DNA of 64,000 bases, from assembly GCA_017161305.1 (NCBI GenBank), contig CP031518.1, positions 310,001 to 374,000 of the forward strand. Direction: 5' to 3'. The notes beneath the pieces were generated by a model. That model was not told the DNA's origin and made no database searches. It saw only the letters and a list, made by a program, of their open reading frames with translations. Position 1 is the stretch's first letter. Every line of letters starts with the position of its first letter. Made by a program: the position numbers and the translations under genes. The stretch comes from Treponema ruminis (lineage in GTDB: Bacteria > Spirochaetota > Spirochaetia > Treponematales > Treponemataceae). Below, in pieces: positions 1 to 7,495 of this stretch.

Positions 1-83
1 CGGGGATGGGTAAACTTAATAAGATAAGGCAGGCAGAATTTCCCGCCATTAAAAAAAGTGTCAAAAAGCTCTGCGTCTGTCAT
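1..83 (-). CDS. Phage distal tail/baseplate-region protein, N-terminus only
   Basis: The coding frame enters from the left edge; only the first 27 residues are visible, beginning MTDAELFDTFFNGGKF. The start is supported by a one-base TAATG overlap with the stop of the preceding minus-strand gene at 83, the coupling used by several other junctions in this prophage. It lies downstream of tape measure and a small tail protein, where siphophage genomes carry distal-tail or tail-tip genes, so a tail role is inferred from position. I do not recognise the family from so short a piece. Confidence 0.5.
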   Translation of the reverse strand, partial: MTDAELFDTFFNGGKFCLPYLIKFTHP

Positions 84-424
84 TAATAAACCTCCTCGAT
101 AGTCATGGAAAGGACACGGAACTTCTGGTTTGTATCCTGTGGCTCAGGGATTTCAGCAAACCTATAGTATCTGCTGCCGAGTATCGGACAAGTAAAAACC
201 CCGGAAAGTCCGCCAAGCTCATCATTAAACCATGCCCAGAAGGCTTCAAGCTCGGTTTTTGAGAGCTGGAGACTGCACGAGAATGTCATTATGTTGCGAG
301 TGTTTGCCTGATAGGCAGTGACGCGTCCGGAAAGATATTTCGTTTCTATTGTGTTTTTCTTCGGCCTCTCATTAAAGCCGAAGAAATTTGAGTTTACGCT
401 TTCACTCCAATTTGTTATTGTCAT
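83..424 (-). CDS. Putative minor tail protein (113 aa)
   Basis: A 113-residue protein directly downstream of the tape measure gene, overlapping it by 4 nt (ATGA). It has a Trp/Phe-rich centre (FWAWFNDELGG) and a C-terminal part containing YYRF and ending IEEVY. This size, position and pattern fit the small distal-tail proteins that follow tape measure in siphophages. No catalytic motif, signal peptide or membrane segment is visible. The tail assignment is by synteny; the exact family is not recognised. Confidence 0.55.
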   Translation of the reverse strand: MTITNWSESVNSNFFGFNERPKKNTIETKYLSGRVTAYQANTRNIMTFSCSLQLSKTELEAFWAWFNDELGGLSGVFTCPILGSRYYRFAEIPEPQDTNQKFRVLSMTIEEVY

Positions 425-3135
425 AGGTATCTTACCCCCTGAGATTGTGACTGAGCGATATTCATTGAATCTGTGTATTTCCCCTGCTGCATGGACGAAT
501 TGACAATTTTATCAATTGTTACGATAAGGCCTTCCGGAGAAAGCCGGGCATTGCTTCTGACTTCGTTTGAAGTGTTGTTTATGACTTTAACATTCATGCT
601 GACGTCACCTTTTACGGCTCCATTTCCGATGCTTTCCCAGAGAGCTTTCTGCTGGGCTGCATTCAGCACCATTTCGCCGTTCCGTGCGTGAATGTAGGTG
701 TTGTCTTCACCGCTGGAAGCCCCAACGAATCCGCCGACAACACCGCCGGTTGCGAATGATGGAGGTATCGGCTTGCTTTGAATTGCCGTTGCAAGCTGAA
801 CCCCGCCCAAAATCCCGATCATTGCCGCCATTGCAGGGCCTGCATAAGGGCCTCCCTCCGCAAGTGCCTTAACGACGGCAAGTGCAGTCTGTGCCTGGAT
901 GTTAAGGATATTCGCGCTCCATTCCCACATCTGAGCCTTGTACTTTTTTTCAGCAGATTCATTTTCGATTTTTTCCTTCATTTCGGCATATTCTTCTTCA
1001 GAAATTTTCCCGGCTTCAAGCTGCTTGTCGAGTTCGGCTATTTTTACGGCCGATTCGTTCTCAGCGTTTTTTGCAACTAAGTCCGAAATGCCCGACATGA
1101 TTTCTGCATACTTTCCGGCAAACTCAGAGGCAATCTGAAATTTCTGCTCGTGCAACTTCGCCCATTCCTGCACTTCTGTTTCATTGTTTACGGCGGCAAT
1201 TTCCTTTTCTTTCTCCAAAACTTCATCCAGAAAGCCCGACAACCGGAGAATTTGCGTAGAGTAATATTCCCATTCAGCAGAGCCCTGTTTTACAGAGCCT
1301 TTCATTTCCTCAAGTTTTTGGATTGATGCAGAAATTGACTCGGAAAGTTTAGTCTCGTCGAATACTCCGAGGAATTTCTTTGCCTCTTCGGTGAGCTTTT
1401 CCGTTTCTACCTTAAGGGCTTTTATTGCATCCTTGTCTTTTTCCGCCGCTGCCTTTTTCTTTATGGCTTCCGTTATTTCCTCATAGCCTTGTTTAATGTC
1501 GTTGAGCCTGGCACGTGCGACGGAATTGTTTTGAGTCACAACAGAGGCATCCTCAGAAATCAATTTCAAATAGGCGCTTTCTTTAACAGAAAGAATTTCC
1601 TGTTTTTCCGCAAGTTCATCAATCTTCTTTCCCTCGGACTTCATAAGCTCATATTTCTGCTTTATGGCTTCGATATTCTTCTGGAGCTCGGCGTTGTTTT
1701 TGGTGATGATGTCGAGTGCTTTTTTGTCGGCTTCTGAAACTGTTCCTTCCCCTGCGTTTTTTTGAGCTTCCGTAAGTTTTTCCTGAGCCTCAGAAAGCTG
1801 CTTTGTTACAGAATCAATGTCCCTTTGCAGTCTGTTGCTCGACCCGTTCCATCCGTTTTGAAAAGCCGAATTAAGTTTCAAGAATTCAGCGTTTGCGTTT
1901 TTATATTTTTTTTCAATTTCGCTGACATTCTTTATTTCAGAATTAGCGTATTCATCAGCGGTAAACTTTGCTTCTTTATATTCAGCGGTTGCATCCGCAA
2001 TCGAATCTGCGTATTTACTGTAAATTCGAGTCGTCTCTTCTATTCCTGAACTATTAAGGAGTTCTGCCTGCCGCTGAGATTCCAGTGCTTCCTTATTGAT
2101 TCTTAGCTGACTCTCAACATTTCGCAATTCTTCCAGATGTGTCTTATATGCAGATTTTGACTCTTCCCATTCTTTTTTGAGGTCTTTTGTCCATTTGCTC
2201 TGGTCAGAATTTGCAGCTTTTTGAACTCTCTGCATTTCTTCCAAATCTTCTGTCAATTGATTTACCACGCCTTCCAAGTCTGCGACACTTGCCTTTTCAT
2301 CTTTGAGGGTGGCTGTGATGTTGAGTTTCTTCTTGAATTCTTCGGCTTCTTTTCCTGCGCTTTGTAACTTTTCAATGACAGTGCCGAAAAAATTATTGAG
2401 TACTTTTCCGGCGGAATTTTGCAGGCTCATAAAAGCGGAGCCGATAACCTCTTTTAAGTCTCCGAATGTGTTCTTGAACTGCTGCCAGCCGCCTGTAGAT
2501 TCTGCGACACTTTTGGCAATGCCGGAATATTGTTCCTTAAGGATTTTGACGGCATCACCGTTTTTTAGTTCATCAGCCGAAAGAGCTTTTACAGCACCAC
2601 TCATCTGGCTGAGTCTTCCTGCGCTTCCAGAATATGTAGTGTTGAGTTGCTTTACTGCCGTATCAAGCGAGATTGCCTCTGTCGCCGACATGTTCAAAGC
2701 CGTTGTCATAATGTCCTGGATCTCGCTTTGAGTCCTTCCGGCGACGGCAAGCTGAGCCATCATCGGCAGAAGTTCCTCATCACCTACGGTTGAGATTGAC
2801 TGCAATTCGCCTGCATACGCCTTAAGCTGCTGAACTGAATATTCTGAAAGATAAGGATTGTTTTTTGCGGCGGCCTCAAGCTGTTTTTCTGCCGTGATTT
2901 GAACTCTAGATGCTTCCGTAACATCTGAAATGGCCCCGGAAACCTTATTGATTATTCCTGTAGCTACATGAAAAGCACCGCCCAACATTGTGACGGATTT
3001 GCTGAGTTTTGTTATTGGATTTTTCTCTACGTCTTTTGCCAGCTTGTTTAAGGAAGATGTTACTTTTGAGATTCCGCTCTCGGCTTCCTTTGTGTCAGCC
3101 TTGAATTTCATCGTTACATGCTTATCTTTTGCCAT
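421..3135 (-). CDS. Phage tail tape measure protein
   Basis: A 904-residue protein, the largest in the prophage. The N-terminal ~70 residues are basic, a long alpha-helical/coiled-coil stretch rich in Glu, Lys and Ala covers roughly residues 250-720, and a hydrophobic Ala/Gly-rich segment lies at about 745-810 (around GPAMAAMIGILGGVQ). This is the usual design of tape measure proteins, which fix tail length and leave the tail with the DNA. It follows the Gp15-family gene and precedes small tail genes, the expected order. The start is MAKDKHV at 3135 with AAAGGA upstream; the conserved 12-bp phage motif lies 18 nt before the start. Confidence 0.88.
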   Translation of the reverse strand: MAKDKHVTMKFKADTKEAESGISKVTSSLNKLAKDVEKNPITKLSKSVTMLGGAFHVATGIINKVSGAISDVTEASRVQITAEKQLEAAAKNNPYLSEYSVQQLKAYAGELQSISTVGDEELLPMMAQLAVAGRTQSEIQDIMTTALNMSATEAISLDTAVKQLNTTYSGSAGRLSQMSGAVKALSADELKNGDAVKILKEQYSGIAKSVAESTGGWQQFKNTFGDLKEVIGSAFMSLQNSAGKVLNNFFGTVIEKLQSAGKEAEEFKKKLNITATLKDEKASVADLEGVVNQLTEDLEEMQRVQKAANSDQSKWTKDLKKEWEESKSAYKTHLEELRNVESQLRINKEALESQRQAELLNSSGIEETTRIYSKYADSIADATAEYKEAKFTADEYANSEIKNVSEIEKKYKNANAEFLKLNSAFQNGWNGSSNRLQRDIDSVTKQLSEAQEKLTEAQKNAGEGTVSEADKKALDIITKNNAELQKNIEAIKQKYELMKSEGKKIDELAEKQEILSVKESAYLKLISEDASVVTQNNSVARARLNDIKQGYEEITEAIKKKAAAEKDKDAIKALKVETEKLTEEAKKFLGVFDETKLSESISASIQKLEEMKGSVKQGSAEWEYYSTQILRLSGFLDEVLEKEKEIAAVNNETEVQEWAKLHEQKFQIASEFAGKYAEIMSGISDLVAKNAENESAVKIAELDKQLEAGKISEEEYAEMKEKIENESAEKKYKAQMWEWSANILNIQAQTALAVVKALAEGGPYAGPAMAAMIGILGGVQLATAIQSKPIPPSFATGGVVGGFVGASSGEDNTYIHARNGEMVLNAAQQKALWESIGNGAVKGDVSMNVKVINNTSNEVRSNARLSPEGLIVTIDKIVNSSMQQGKYTDSMNIAQSQSQGVRYL

Positions 3136-3153
3136 TTATAAATTCCTTTACAA

Positions 3154-3165
3154 TACAGTCATTTT
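3154..3165 (-). repeat. Start-associated 12-bp phage motif, copy a
   Basis: The minus strand reads AAAATGACTGTA, one of eight copies in this prophage, all oriented with the downstream gene. This copy is 18 nt before the tape measure start, the looser spacing. It is preceded by CTACAGTGTAAGCC, which partly mirrors the motif. Confidence 0.75.
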
Positions 3166-3301
3166 AGGCTTACACTGTAGGCATGATAGGCATTGTTTTA
3201 TTCTTGCTTTTTATCGTCCTTTTTTCTGTGGCTCAGAAGGGCACAAAAAATCTTCCCGACGAGCAGGAAGATGAGGATTTTGTCGTGCCTCTGGAAATGC
3301 T

Positions 3302-3868
3302 TTAGCCCTTCTTTTCTAAAAGGCGGTCAAATTCATCAGCCGCTTTTTTTTCTTCGGCTGTGACTTTTTCGGGAAGCTCCCAGCGTTTCCTGTTCATAAT
3401 CTGCGCCTGCTTCCATTCCGTTCTGTCGTTTTCGTCAAAGCATCGGAAAGCCATTATCTCATTCAGTTTCGTGCCGTGAAGCCCCGAAAGAAGGGCCTTG
3501 AACTTCCACCAGTGCAGGCGCGTCTTTTCATCAAGCAAGTCGATTTTGTACTGCTCGTAAAATGCAGCATAAATCAATTCCGCGTCCAGCTCATAATCAA
3601 GCACATTTTTATTGTCGTTTTCCTCAAGGATGCGGGGAAGCTCTTTTTTATTGATGAAGAAATCAAGCAGGGCATCAAAACCCGCTTTTCTGTCTTCCGG
3701 AATCTGCCATTGATTCTGATAAAGAAAATCAAAATCAGCAAAGCAGGATTCCTGCGAAGTAAGCAGGCGGGAAAACATGAGCCAAAATCTGAAATCTGTT
3801 TTGATTGGATAAAACACCCCGGCAACCGTTACGGCTTCCGGGGCATTTGCTTTTGCAAGGTCAAGCAC
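3302..3868 (-). CDS. Gp15-family phage tail assembly protein
   Basis: 188 residues with features typical of the bacteriophage Gp15 family: an early segment of aromatic residues and Asp (KTDFRFWLMFSRLL), then acidic, Trp-containing helices (LHWWKFKALLSGLHG) and a charged Lys/Glu-rich C-terminus. Gp15 proteins lie just before the tape measure gene in siphophages and are thought to act as tail assembly chaperones. The order here, tail tube then Gp15 then tape measure, fits. The downstream 166 nt has open reading in other frames, so a frameshifted extension is possible but unproven. Confidence 0.75.
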   Translation of the reverse strand: MLDLAKANAPEAVTVAGVFYPIKTDFRFWLMFSRLLTSQESCFADFDFLYQNQWQIPEDRKAGFDALLDFFINKKELPRILEENDNKNVLDYELDAELIYAAFYEQYKIDLLDEKTRLHWWKFKALLSGLHGTKLNEIMAFRCFDENDRTEWKQAQIMNRKRWELPEKVTAEEKKAADEFDRLLEKKG

Positions 3869-3870
3869 TC

Positions 3871-4527
3871 TTAGTCCGCCCTGTAGTAAGTGTCAGCGGC
3901 AAAAGTTGGAGCTTCCGCACCTGTCACGGCGGCATACACATCGCCGTCCTTGGTGTAATAGTCCGTGTAATTTGTTGCCCAATCGTCCGGCTCAGATGCC
4001 AGAAGGCTGAAAGTCGGAAGACCGCCCTCGTGTGGCGTGAAAGTCACTTCGCCGTTTTCGATGGTGATGTAACCTTCTGTCGGAGTGCCGTTTGCGTTGA
4101 TTGTGACATCAATGACGGTGCCGGTTGTGTTGAAGTCGTTGACAACGATTGTCGAATTCCATTTCTGGGCGAAATACTTGACGGTATCGCCGACCTGCAC
4201 CTTGTCAAAAAGATAGGCCAGGAGCAATTCTTTCTGAGCGTCTGAACCGACATAGCGGTTTTTGTAGAGCTTGTAGAAAAGCTCAAAATCGGGCTGTCCC
4301 TTGTAGGTTGTAACGCCATAAGCGACATTCATCTTGTATGAAATAAGCTCGGTTGTCGGCTGTTCGTCCGAGATGTAGTCACGGTCCTCTGTCTGAGGAT
4401 TCATGTTGACAGTGTTTTCTGTCGCCTTCTTGATCTGAACCCACGCTGGCACGGCTGGCGTGCCGTCGTTGAGGAACGGCCGGATAAGATGCTTTTTGAT
4501 AAGCGTTGTTGGCTGCTGTTCTGGCAT
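3871..4527 (-). CDS. Phage major tail (tube) protein
   Basis: 218 residues, mostly beta-strand-like, starting MPEQQPTTLIKK with AAGGAG upstream. It lies between a tail-completion gene and the Gp15 gene, where the tail tube gene is expected. The central part has alternating hydrophobic and Thr/Val residues (VIDVTINANGT, GYITIENGEVTF), consistent with a tube beta-sandwich. The C-terminal ~40 residues (YTDYYTKDG, then ADTYYRAD) look like an add-on common on tail tube proteins. Identification rests on position and length. Confidence 0.7.
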   Translation of the reverse strand: MPEQQPTTLIKKHLIRPFLNDGTPAVPAWVQIKKATENTVNMNPQTEDRDYISDEQPTTELISYKMNVAYGVTTYKGQPDFELFYKLYKNRYVGSDAQKELLLAYLFDKVQVGDTVKYFAQKWNSTIVVNDFNTTGTVIDVTINANGTPTEGYITIENGEVTFTPHEGGLPTFSLLASEPDDWATNYTDYYTKDGDVYAAVTGAEAPTFAADTYYRAD

Positions 4528-4541
4528 TTTTTACTCCTTAA

Positions 4542-5006
4542 TTAAAGTTCGATTTCGTCTTCGGTTATGACTGTCAGCGAGATTTCCACGGCGGTCATTT
4601 GCTTCTCAACCGTTCCTGCATCGGTAAAGAAATTGCGCCGTCCGATTTCTGCCTGTTCGACCGTCCCATTCAAAGACACATCATCAAGCACTGCCCGGCG
4701 AAATGCCGCGCCATACCTGCACATCTGGCGGACAAGTACATCCTGGGCATAACCTCGACATAAAAAAGAAACGGTGAAATCGGAGCTTTCTTTGTCTGCT
4801 CCTATTTCCGCTTCTTCATCATCCTCGCTATCGGGAACGATTGCACAGACAATCTTGTCAGTGTAGCGGGACAAATCCACCGCCCCGAAAACGATGTTCT
4901 TTTCTTCGATTGCGTTCATCGGCGTATTTTCATCTGCATATTCTGGAAGATAGCCGTTCACGGTCGAAAGAATGAATTGCTTTATGTAATTGAAAATTGA
5001 TTCCAT
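4542..5006 (-). CDS. Phage tail completion/terminator-type protein
   Basis: 154 residues if started at MESIFNYIKQF (5006). The frame is open upstream, but those codons overlap the methylase gene, and AAGG plus the conserved phage motif sit directly before 5006. Length and order (after connector and gp10-like genes, before the tail tube) match tail terminator or completion proteins of HK97-like phages. An acidic patch (DSEDDEEAEIG) lies at about residues 62-72. No enzymatic motif is seen; the role is inferred from synteny. Confidence 0.6.
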   Translation of the reverse strand: MESIFNYIKQFILSTVNGYLPEYADENTPMNAIEEKNIVFGAVDLSRYTDKIVCAIVPDSEDDEEAEIGADKESSDFTVSFLCRGYAQDVLVRQMCRYGAAFRRAVLDDVSLNGTVEQAEIGRRNFFTDAGTVEKQMTAVEISLTVITEDEIEL

Positions 5007-5011
5007 ATCCT

Positions 5012-5023
5012 TACAGTCATTTT
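5012..5023 (-). repeat. Start-associated 12-bp phage motif, copy b
   Basis: The minus strand reads AAAATGACTGTA, then AGGAT, then the start codon at 5006: the 5-nt spacing shared by five copies. It lies just after the methylase stop codon. Confidence 0.8.
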
Positions 5024-5031
5024 TGTGCGGA

Positions 5032-6258
5032 TTATCCAAAATTAAATTCAAGCTGTTTATAGGAACGCGGTTTTGTTTGCTGCCATAAGTCCAGCTGATG
5101 TTCTGGAATAAATAATTTTTCCTTGATTTTCTTGCCAGCGCCAGAACTCAAAAGCTGCCTTTTGCTGAATTCAGCAACGCACACAAATCCTTCCGGCATT
5201 ACATATTCGGAAATGATGACAAGCTCTTTTTGCATTCCGCACCACTTGTAAAATTCTGAGTGGTTAAATCCTCCGGCATATCCAGAGGTGCCCTTATAAG
5301 GAATATCGCAATAAATTAAAGAATCTGACTTGATTTTTACTTCCCTGTAGTCGCCCCGTAAAACTTCCAGGCTTTGCAGGCTTTGCAGTCTTTCCAGTCT
5401 TTCCAGGCTTTCCAGGCTTTGCAGGCTTTGCAGTCTTTCCAGTCTTTCCAGGCTTTCCAGGCTTTGCAGGCTTTGCAGGCTTTGCAGAAGTTCCTGTAAG
5501 CCGTAGATTTCATTATAATTCCGGGGCAGATACAAAAAGCCCTGCAATTTCTCATAAACTTCCCTTGTCGGAAATTCCCACTGAGACCTGCTAAAATAAT
5601 GACCCGCCATGCCGTTGGTGCCCAAAAACCTGTCAACATCGCAAGGACGTTTGTTTGCTCTTTTCAGCCCTTCGAGAAGATAAGAGCGCAACTCATCGCT
5701 GTTGTGCTCTATGCGTTCCGTCAGATTCTTCTGGAGTTCAAGGACATCAAGAGAAGAATGCAGGACAGTCGAGCAGTACCAGATGATATATTTCTTCTTG
5801 TATTCGTCCATGTTCCGTTTTATGTCCGCCCCTGTGCCGTCAGTCTTTATTCCGAATTGCTCCATGAGAGATAAGTCGCCGAAAACGCGGGCATAATGCA
5901 GGGCTTTCTTCCACGGCTCGACTTCCTTCGAGTAAAGATAATTGTCGCCGCTGTTCCCGAAGCTCCAGCAATAGCGGATATAAGGCTCTGAATCTTTCAG
6001 CCTGTAAAAATCTTCACGGCTTATCCATCTTTTCTCGTTCCCGAACTTGCCCGCTATGGCTTCAAGAAAAACAGAGGGATAGTCCGAGATGTCGTTAGCC
6101 GTGAATGTCTCAAACTTTCCCGAAAGCATGGCTCCGTGAGTGACTGCGCATCCGCCGCAAAACAAATCATAGAAGTTTTCTTTTTGTGGAAATAAATCAA
6201 TTATTTTTTTGACGATTTGATTTTTAGAACCTTTATATGGGAGTCCGTAGTTTTTCAT
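5032..6258 (-). CDS. Phage DNA adenine methyltransferase (D12/Dam class)
   Basis: 408 residues. The N-terminal YKGSKNQI is the FxGxK-type SAM loop of D12 adenine methylases, DLFCGG is motif I, and DIPYKGT near residue 320 is the catalytic DPPY motif with Ile in place of the first Pro. The product should methylate N6 of adenine, probably protecting phage DNA or affecting expression. No nuclease gene accompanies it, so it is an orphan methylase placed among head-tail genes. Residues about 257-299 are a three-residue leucine repeat (LQS/LES/LER) encoded by a 9-bp tandem repeat, in the region expected to recognise the target. Confidence 0.87.
   Translation of the reverse strand: MKNYGLPYKGSKNQIVKKIIDLFPQKENFYDLFCGGCAVTHGAMLSGKFETFTANDISDYPSVFLEAIAGKFGNEKRWISREDFYRLKDSEPYIRYCWSFGNSGDNYLYSKEVEPWKKALHYARVFGDLSLMEQFGIKTDGTGADIKRNMDEYKKKYIIWYCSTVLHSSLDVLELQKNLTERIEHNSDELRSYLLEGLKRANKRPCDVDRFLGTNGMAGHYFSRSQWEFPTREVYEKLQGFLYLPRNYNEIYGLQELLQSLQSLQSLESLERLERLQSLQSLESLERLERLQSLQSLEVLRGDYREVKIKSDSLIYCDIPYKGTSGYAGGFNHSEFYKWCGMQKELVIISEYVMPEGFVCVAEFSKRQLLSSGAGKKIKEKLFIPEHQLDLWQQTKPRSYKQLEFNFG
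5364..5487 (-). repeat. 9-bp tandem repeat with perfect 45-bp duplication inside the methylase gene
   Basis: About 14 units of a 9-bp motif (plus strand CTTTGCAGG or CTTTCCAGT type). Two adjacent 45-bp blocks, 5371-5415 and 5416-5460, are identical. Each unit encodes three residues, so unit gain or loss keeps the frame. Confidence 0.92.
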
Positions 6259-6265
6259 ATAAAGA

Positions 6266-6277
6266 TACAGTCATTTT
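6266..6277 (-). repeat. Start-associated 12-bp phage motif, copy c
   Basis: AAAATGACTGTA on the minus strand begins right after the TGA of the gp10-like gene and is followed by 7 nt and the methylase start at 6258. The intergenic gap is essentially the motif alone. Confidence 0.78.
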
Positions 6278-6278
6278 T

Positions 6279-6701
6279 TCAGCTCCAATATTTGGCGAGT
6301 TCCCTGTCAATCATCCTGTCAATGCTGGCTTCGTATTCAGAGCCCTCAATGAAGTTGTTGCCCTTTTGCACGAACCCGCGAGGACGGAGCCGTCCGTTTT
6401 CCGTGCCGTAGCTTAATGCCATGACTTTGGAAAAAATATTCTCTCCCTTTATTCCTTTCGGGAAGACATTCATTTCCGAGCCGTCTTTCTTGACTTTGTA
6501 GCGGTAAGAGCGCAAAAGCTCTCCGCTTCGCCGTTTTGTCGTTGCCCGGATTTCTTTTTTTACGACGTCAACGGTGCCGCGCCCGATTATTCCGAGCGTT
6601 TGGCGCGAGATTGACACAAGGCTTTTTGAAGTGCCCGAAAGGGCGGCCTGTGCCCTGCTGATGTCGAGCTCAACGGAAAGAAATTGCCCTGTCTTTGCCA
6701 T
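6279..6701 (-). CDS. HK97 gp10-like head-tail joining protein
   Basis: 140 residues with a basic central region (KKEIRATTKRRSGELLRSYRYKVKKDG) and an Asp/Arg-containing helical C-terminus. The segment TTKRRSGELLRSY followed by a beta-rich region and YGTENGRLRPR is characteristic of the HK97 gp10/minor capsid family, which takes part in head-tail joining. It follows the connector gene with a one-base TAATG overlap at 6701. Order and family pattern agree. Confidence 0.75.
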   Translation of the reverse strand: MAKTGQFLSVELDISRAQAALSGTSKSLVSISRQTLGIIGRGTVDVVKKEIRATTKRRSGELLRSYRYKVKKDGSEMNVFPKGIKGENIFSKVMALSYGTENGRLRPRGFVQKGNNFIEGSEYEASIDRMIDRELAKYWS

Positions 6702-7240
6702 CAGTAATCAACCTTTGCAAGTTTGTATTTGCCTATGTTCGGCTCTAGAAAACGGTCAGGCTTGAAAGACTGGAATGTCCGGCTTGCCGAATCAAGATAG
6801 CTCGTGCTCGTGACGGAAACATTGCCGCCTGCACTTTCCCAAAGTAAAGACGCAATCTGCAAGGCTGCCGTAACAATCGGAGCGGGAACAGTGCTGAAAC
6901 CCGCCGTATAATTGACGGTGTATTTTACGCCGTCAAGGAATTTAGAATCATCGTCGAATGCAATGTAATTTGTGTTTTTTACCACACGGATTTGTGAAAG
7001 ATCCACTGTTTCCCCATCCTGTGTGACTGAGGTAATCTCCGTGACTGGCTTTGCCTCAAGCGGGAAAAAGTGGGAGTTAATACCACGCGCCGAAGTCTCA
7101 TAATTCTGTGATTCCGGGCTGTAGCCTAGATAATCCTCAATGATTTTTTCAGCAGAGTCACAATAATTCTGCAAAAGCGATTCATCAGAAGGAAATTTGT
7201 CAGAGAATTTTTTCAAGTCTTCGGGTGTGATATATGCCAT
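6701..7240 (-). CDS. Phage head-tail connector (gp6-like)
   Basis: 179 residues. The N-terminal helical part (ITPEDLKKFSDKFPSDESLL, then AEKIIEDYLGYSP) matches the gp6/Phage_connect family, which forms the ring below the portal. A beta-rich middle follows, and the C-terminal half contains YTAGFSTVPAPIVTAALQIA, another hallmark. It overlaps both neighbours by one base (TAATG), so it is translationally coupled with the 64-residue protein and the gp10-like gene. Confidence 0.82.
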   Translation of the reverse strand: MAYITPEDLKKFSDKFPSDESLLQNYCDSAEKIIEDYLGYSPESQNYETSARGINSHFFPLEAKPVTEITSVTQDGETVDLSQIRVVKNTNYIAFDDDSKFLDGVKYTVNYTAGFSTVPAPIVTAALQIASLLWESAGGNVSVTSTSYLDSASRTFQSFKPDRFLEPNIGKYKLAKVDY

Positions 7241-7434
7241 TATTTACTCTCTTCTGCGTTGCCGTTTTTGATGAGAAGGTCTGCAAGTTTAGCATTAAGC
7301 TCGTAAACACTTCCCGCAAGGAATGTGCCTTCCGGGCGGCAAATAAGGTTTTTAATTTTTACCCTTTTTTTGCCTGGAGTTTCAGAAGAAGAAACGGCTT
7401 CTCCTGTTCCTTTTAAATTCTGTTTATTTGCCAT
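7240..7434 (-). CDS. Small phage structural-region protein (64 aa)
   Basis: 64 residues between capsid and connector, coupled to the connector by TAATG. The N-terminus is polar (MANKQNLKGTGEA); the rest, KIKNLICRPEGTFLAGSVYELNA, has a small beta-domain look like the short head decoration or connector-associated proteins often found here. No family is recognised. The upstream region contains the strong hairpin at 7458-7484. Confidence 0.6.
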   Translation of the reverse strand: MANKQNLKGTGEAVSSSETPGKKRVKIKNLICRPEGTFLAGSVYELNAKLADLLIKNGNAEESK

Positions 7435-7457
7435 TACTGATATGCTCCTGTATCAAG

Positions 7458-7493
7458 GCAGAGTGTCAGTGTATGGCACTCTGCTTTTTTTTT
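7458..7493. terminator. Strong hairpin with T-run between capsid and connector genes
   Basis: An 8-bp perfect stem (GCAGAGTG/CACTCTGC) with an 11-nt loop is followed on the plus strand by nine T. It would terminate plus-strand transcripts. On the coding minus strand it lies just after the capsid stop and lacks a U-tract, so there it more likely acts as an mRNA-stabilising or processing hairpin that raises capsid yield. Confidence 0.55.
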
Positions 7494-7495
7494 AG

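Noticed and set aside
3183-3305. A plus-strand 40-aa phage membrane protein
   Set aside because: Hydrophobic and plausible, but opposite to all neighbours, without a ribosome site, and in conflict with open minus-strand frames. Kept as a finding, not as a gene.
5032-6258. A phage restriction-modification system
   Set aside because: The methylase stands alone among structural genes with no nuclease partner.
7458-7493. Terminator of the capsid operon
   Set aside because: The U-tract is on the wrong strand for the phage genes; it is listed as a hairpin with doubtful role.
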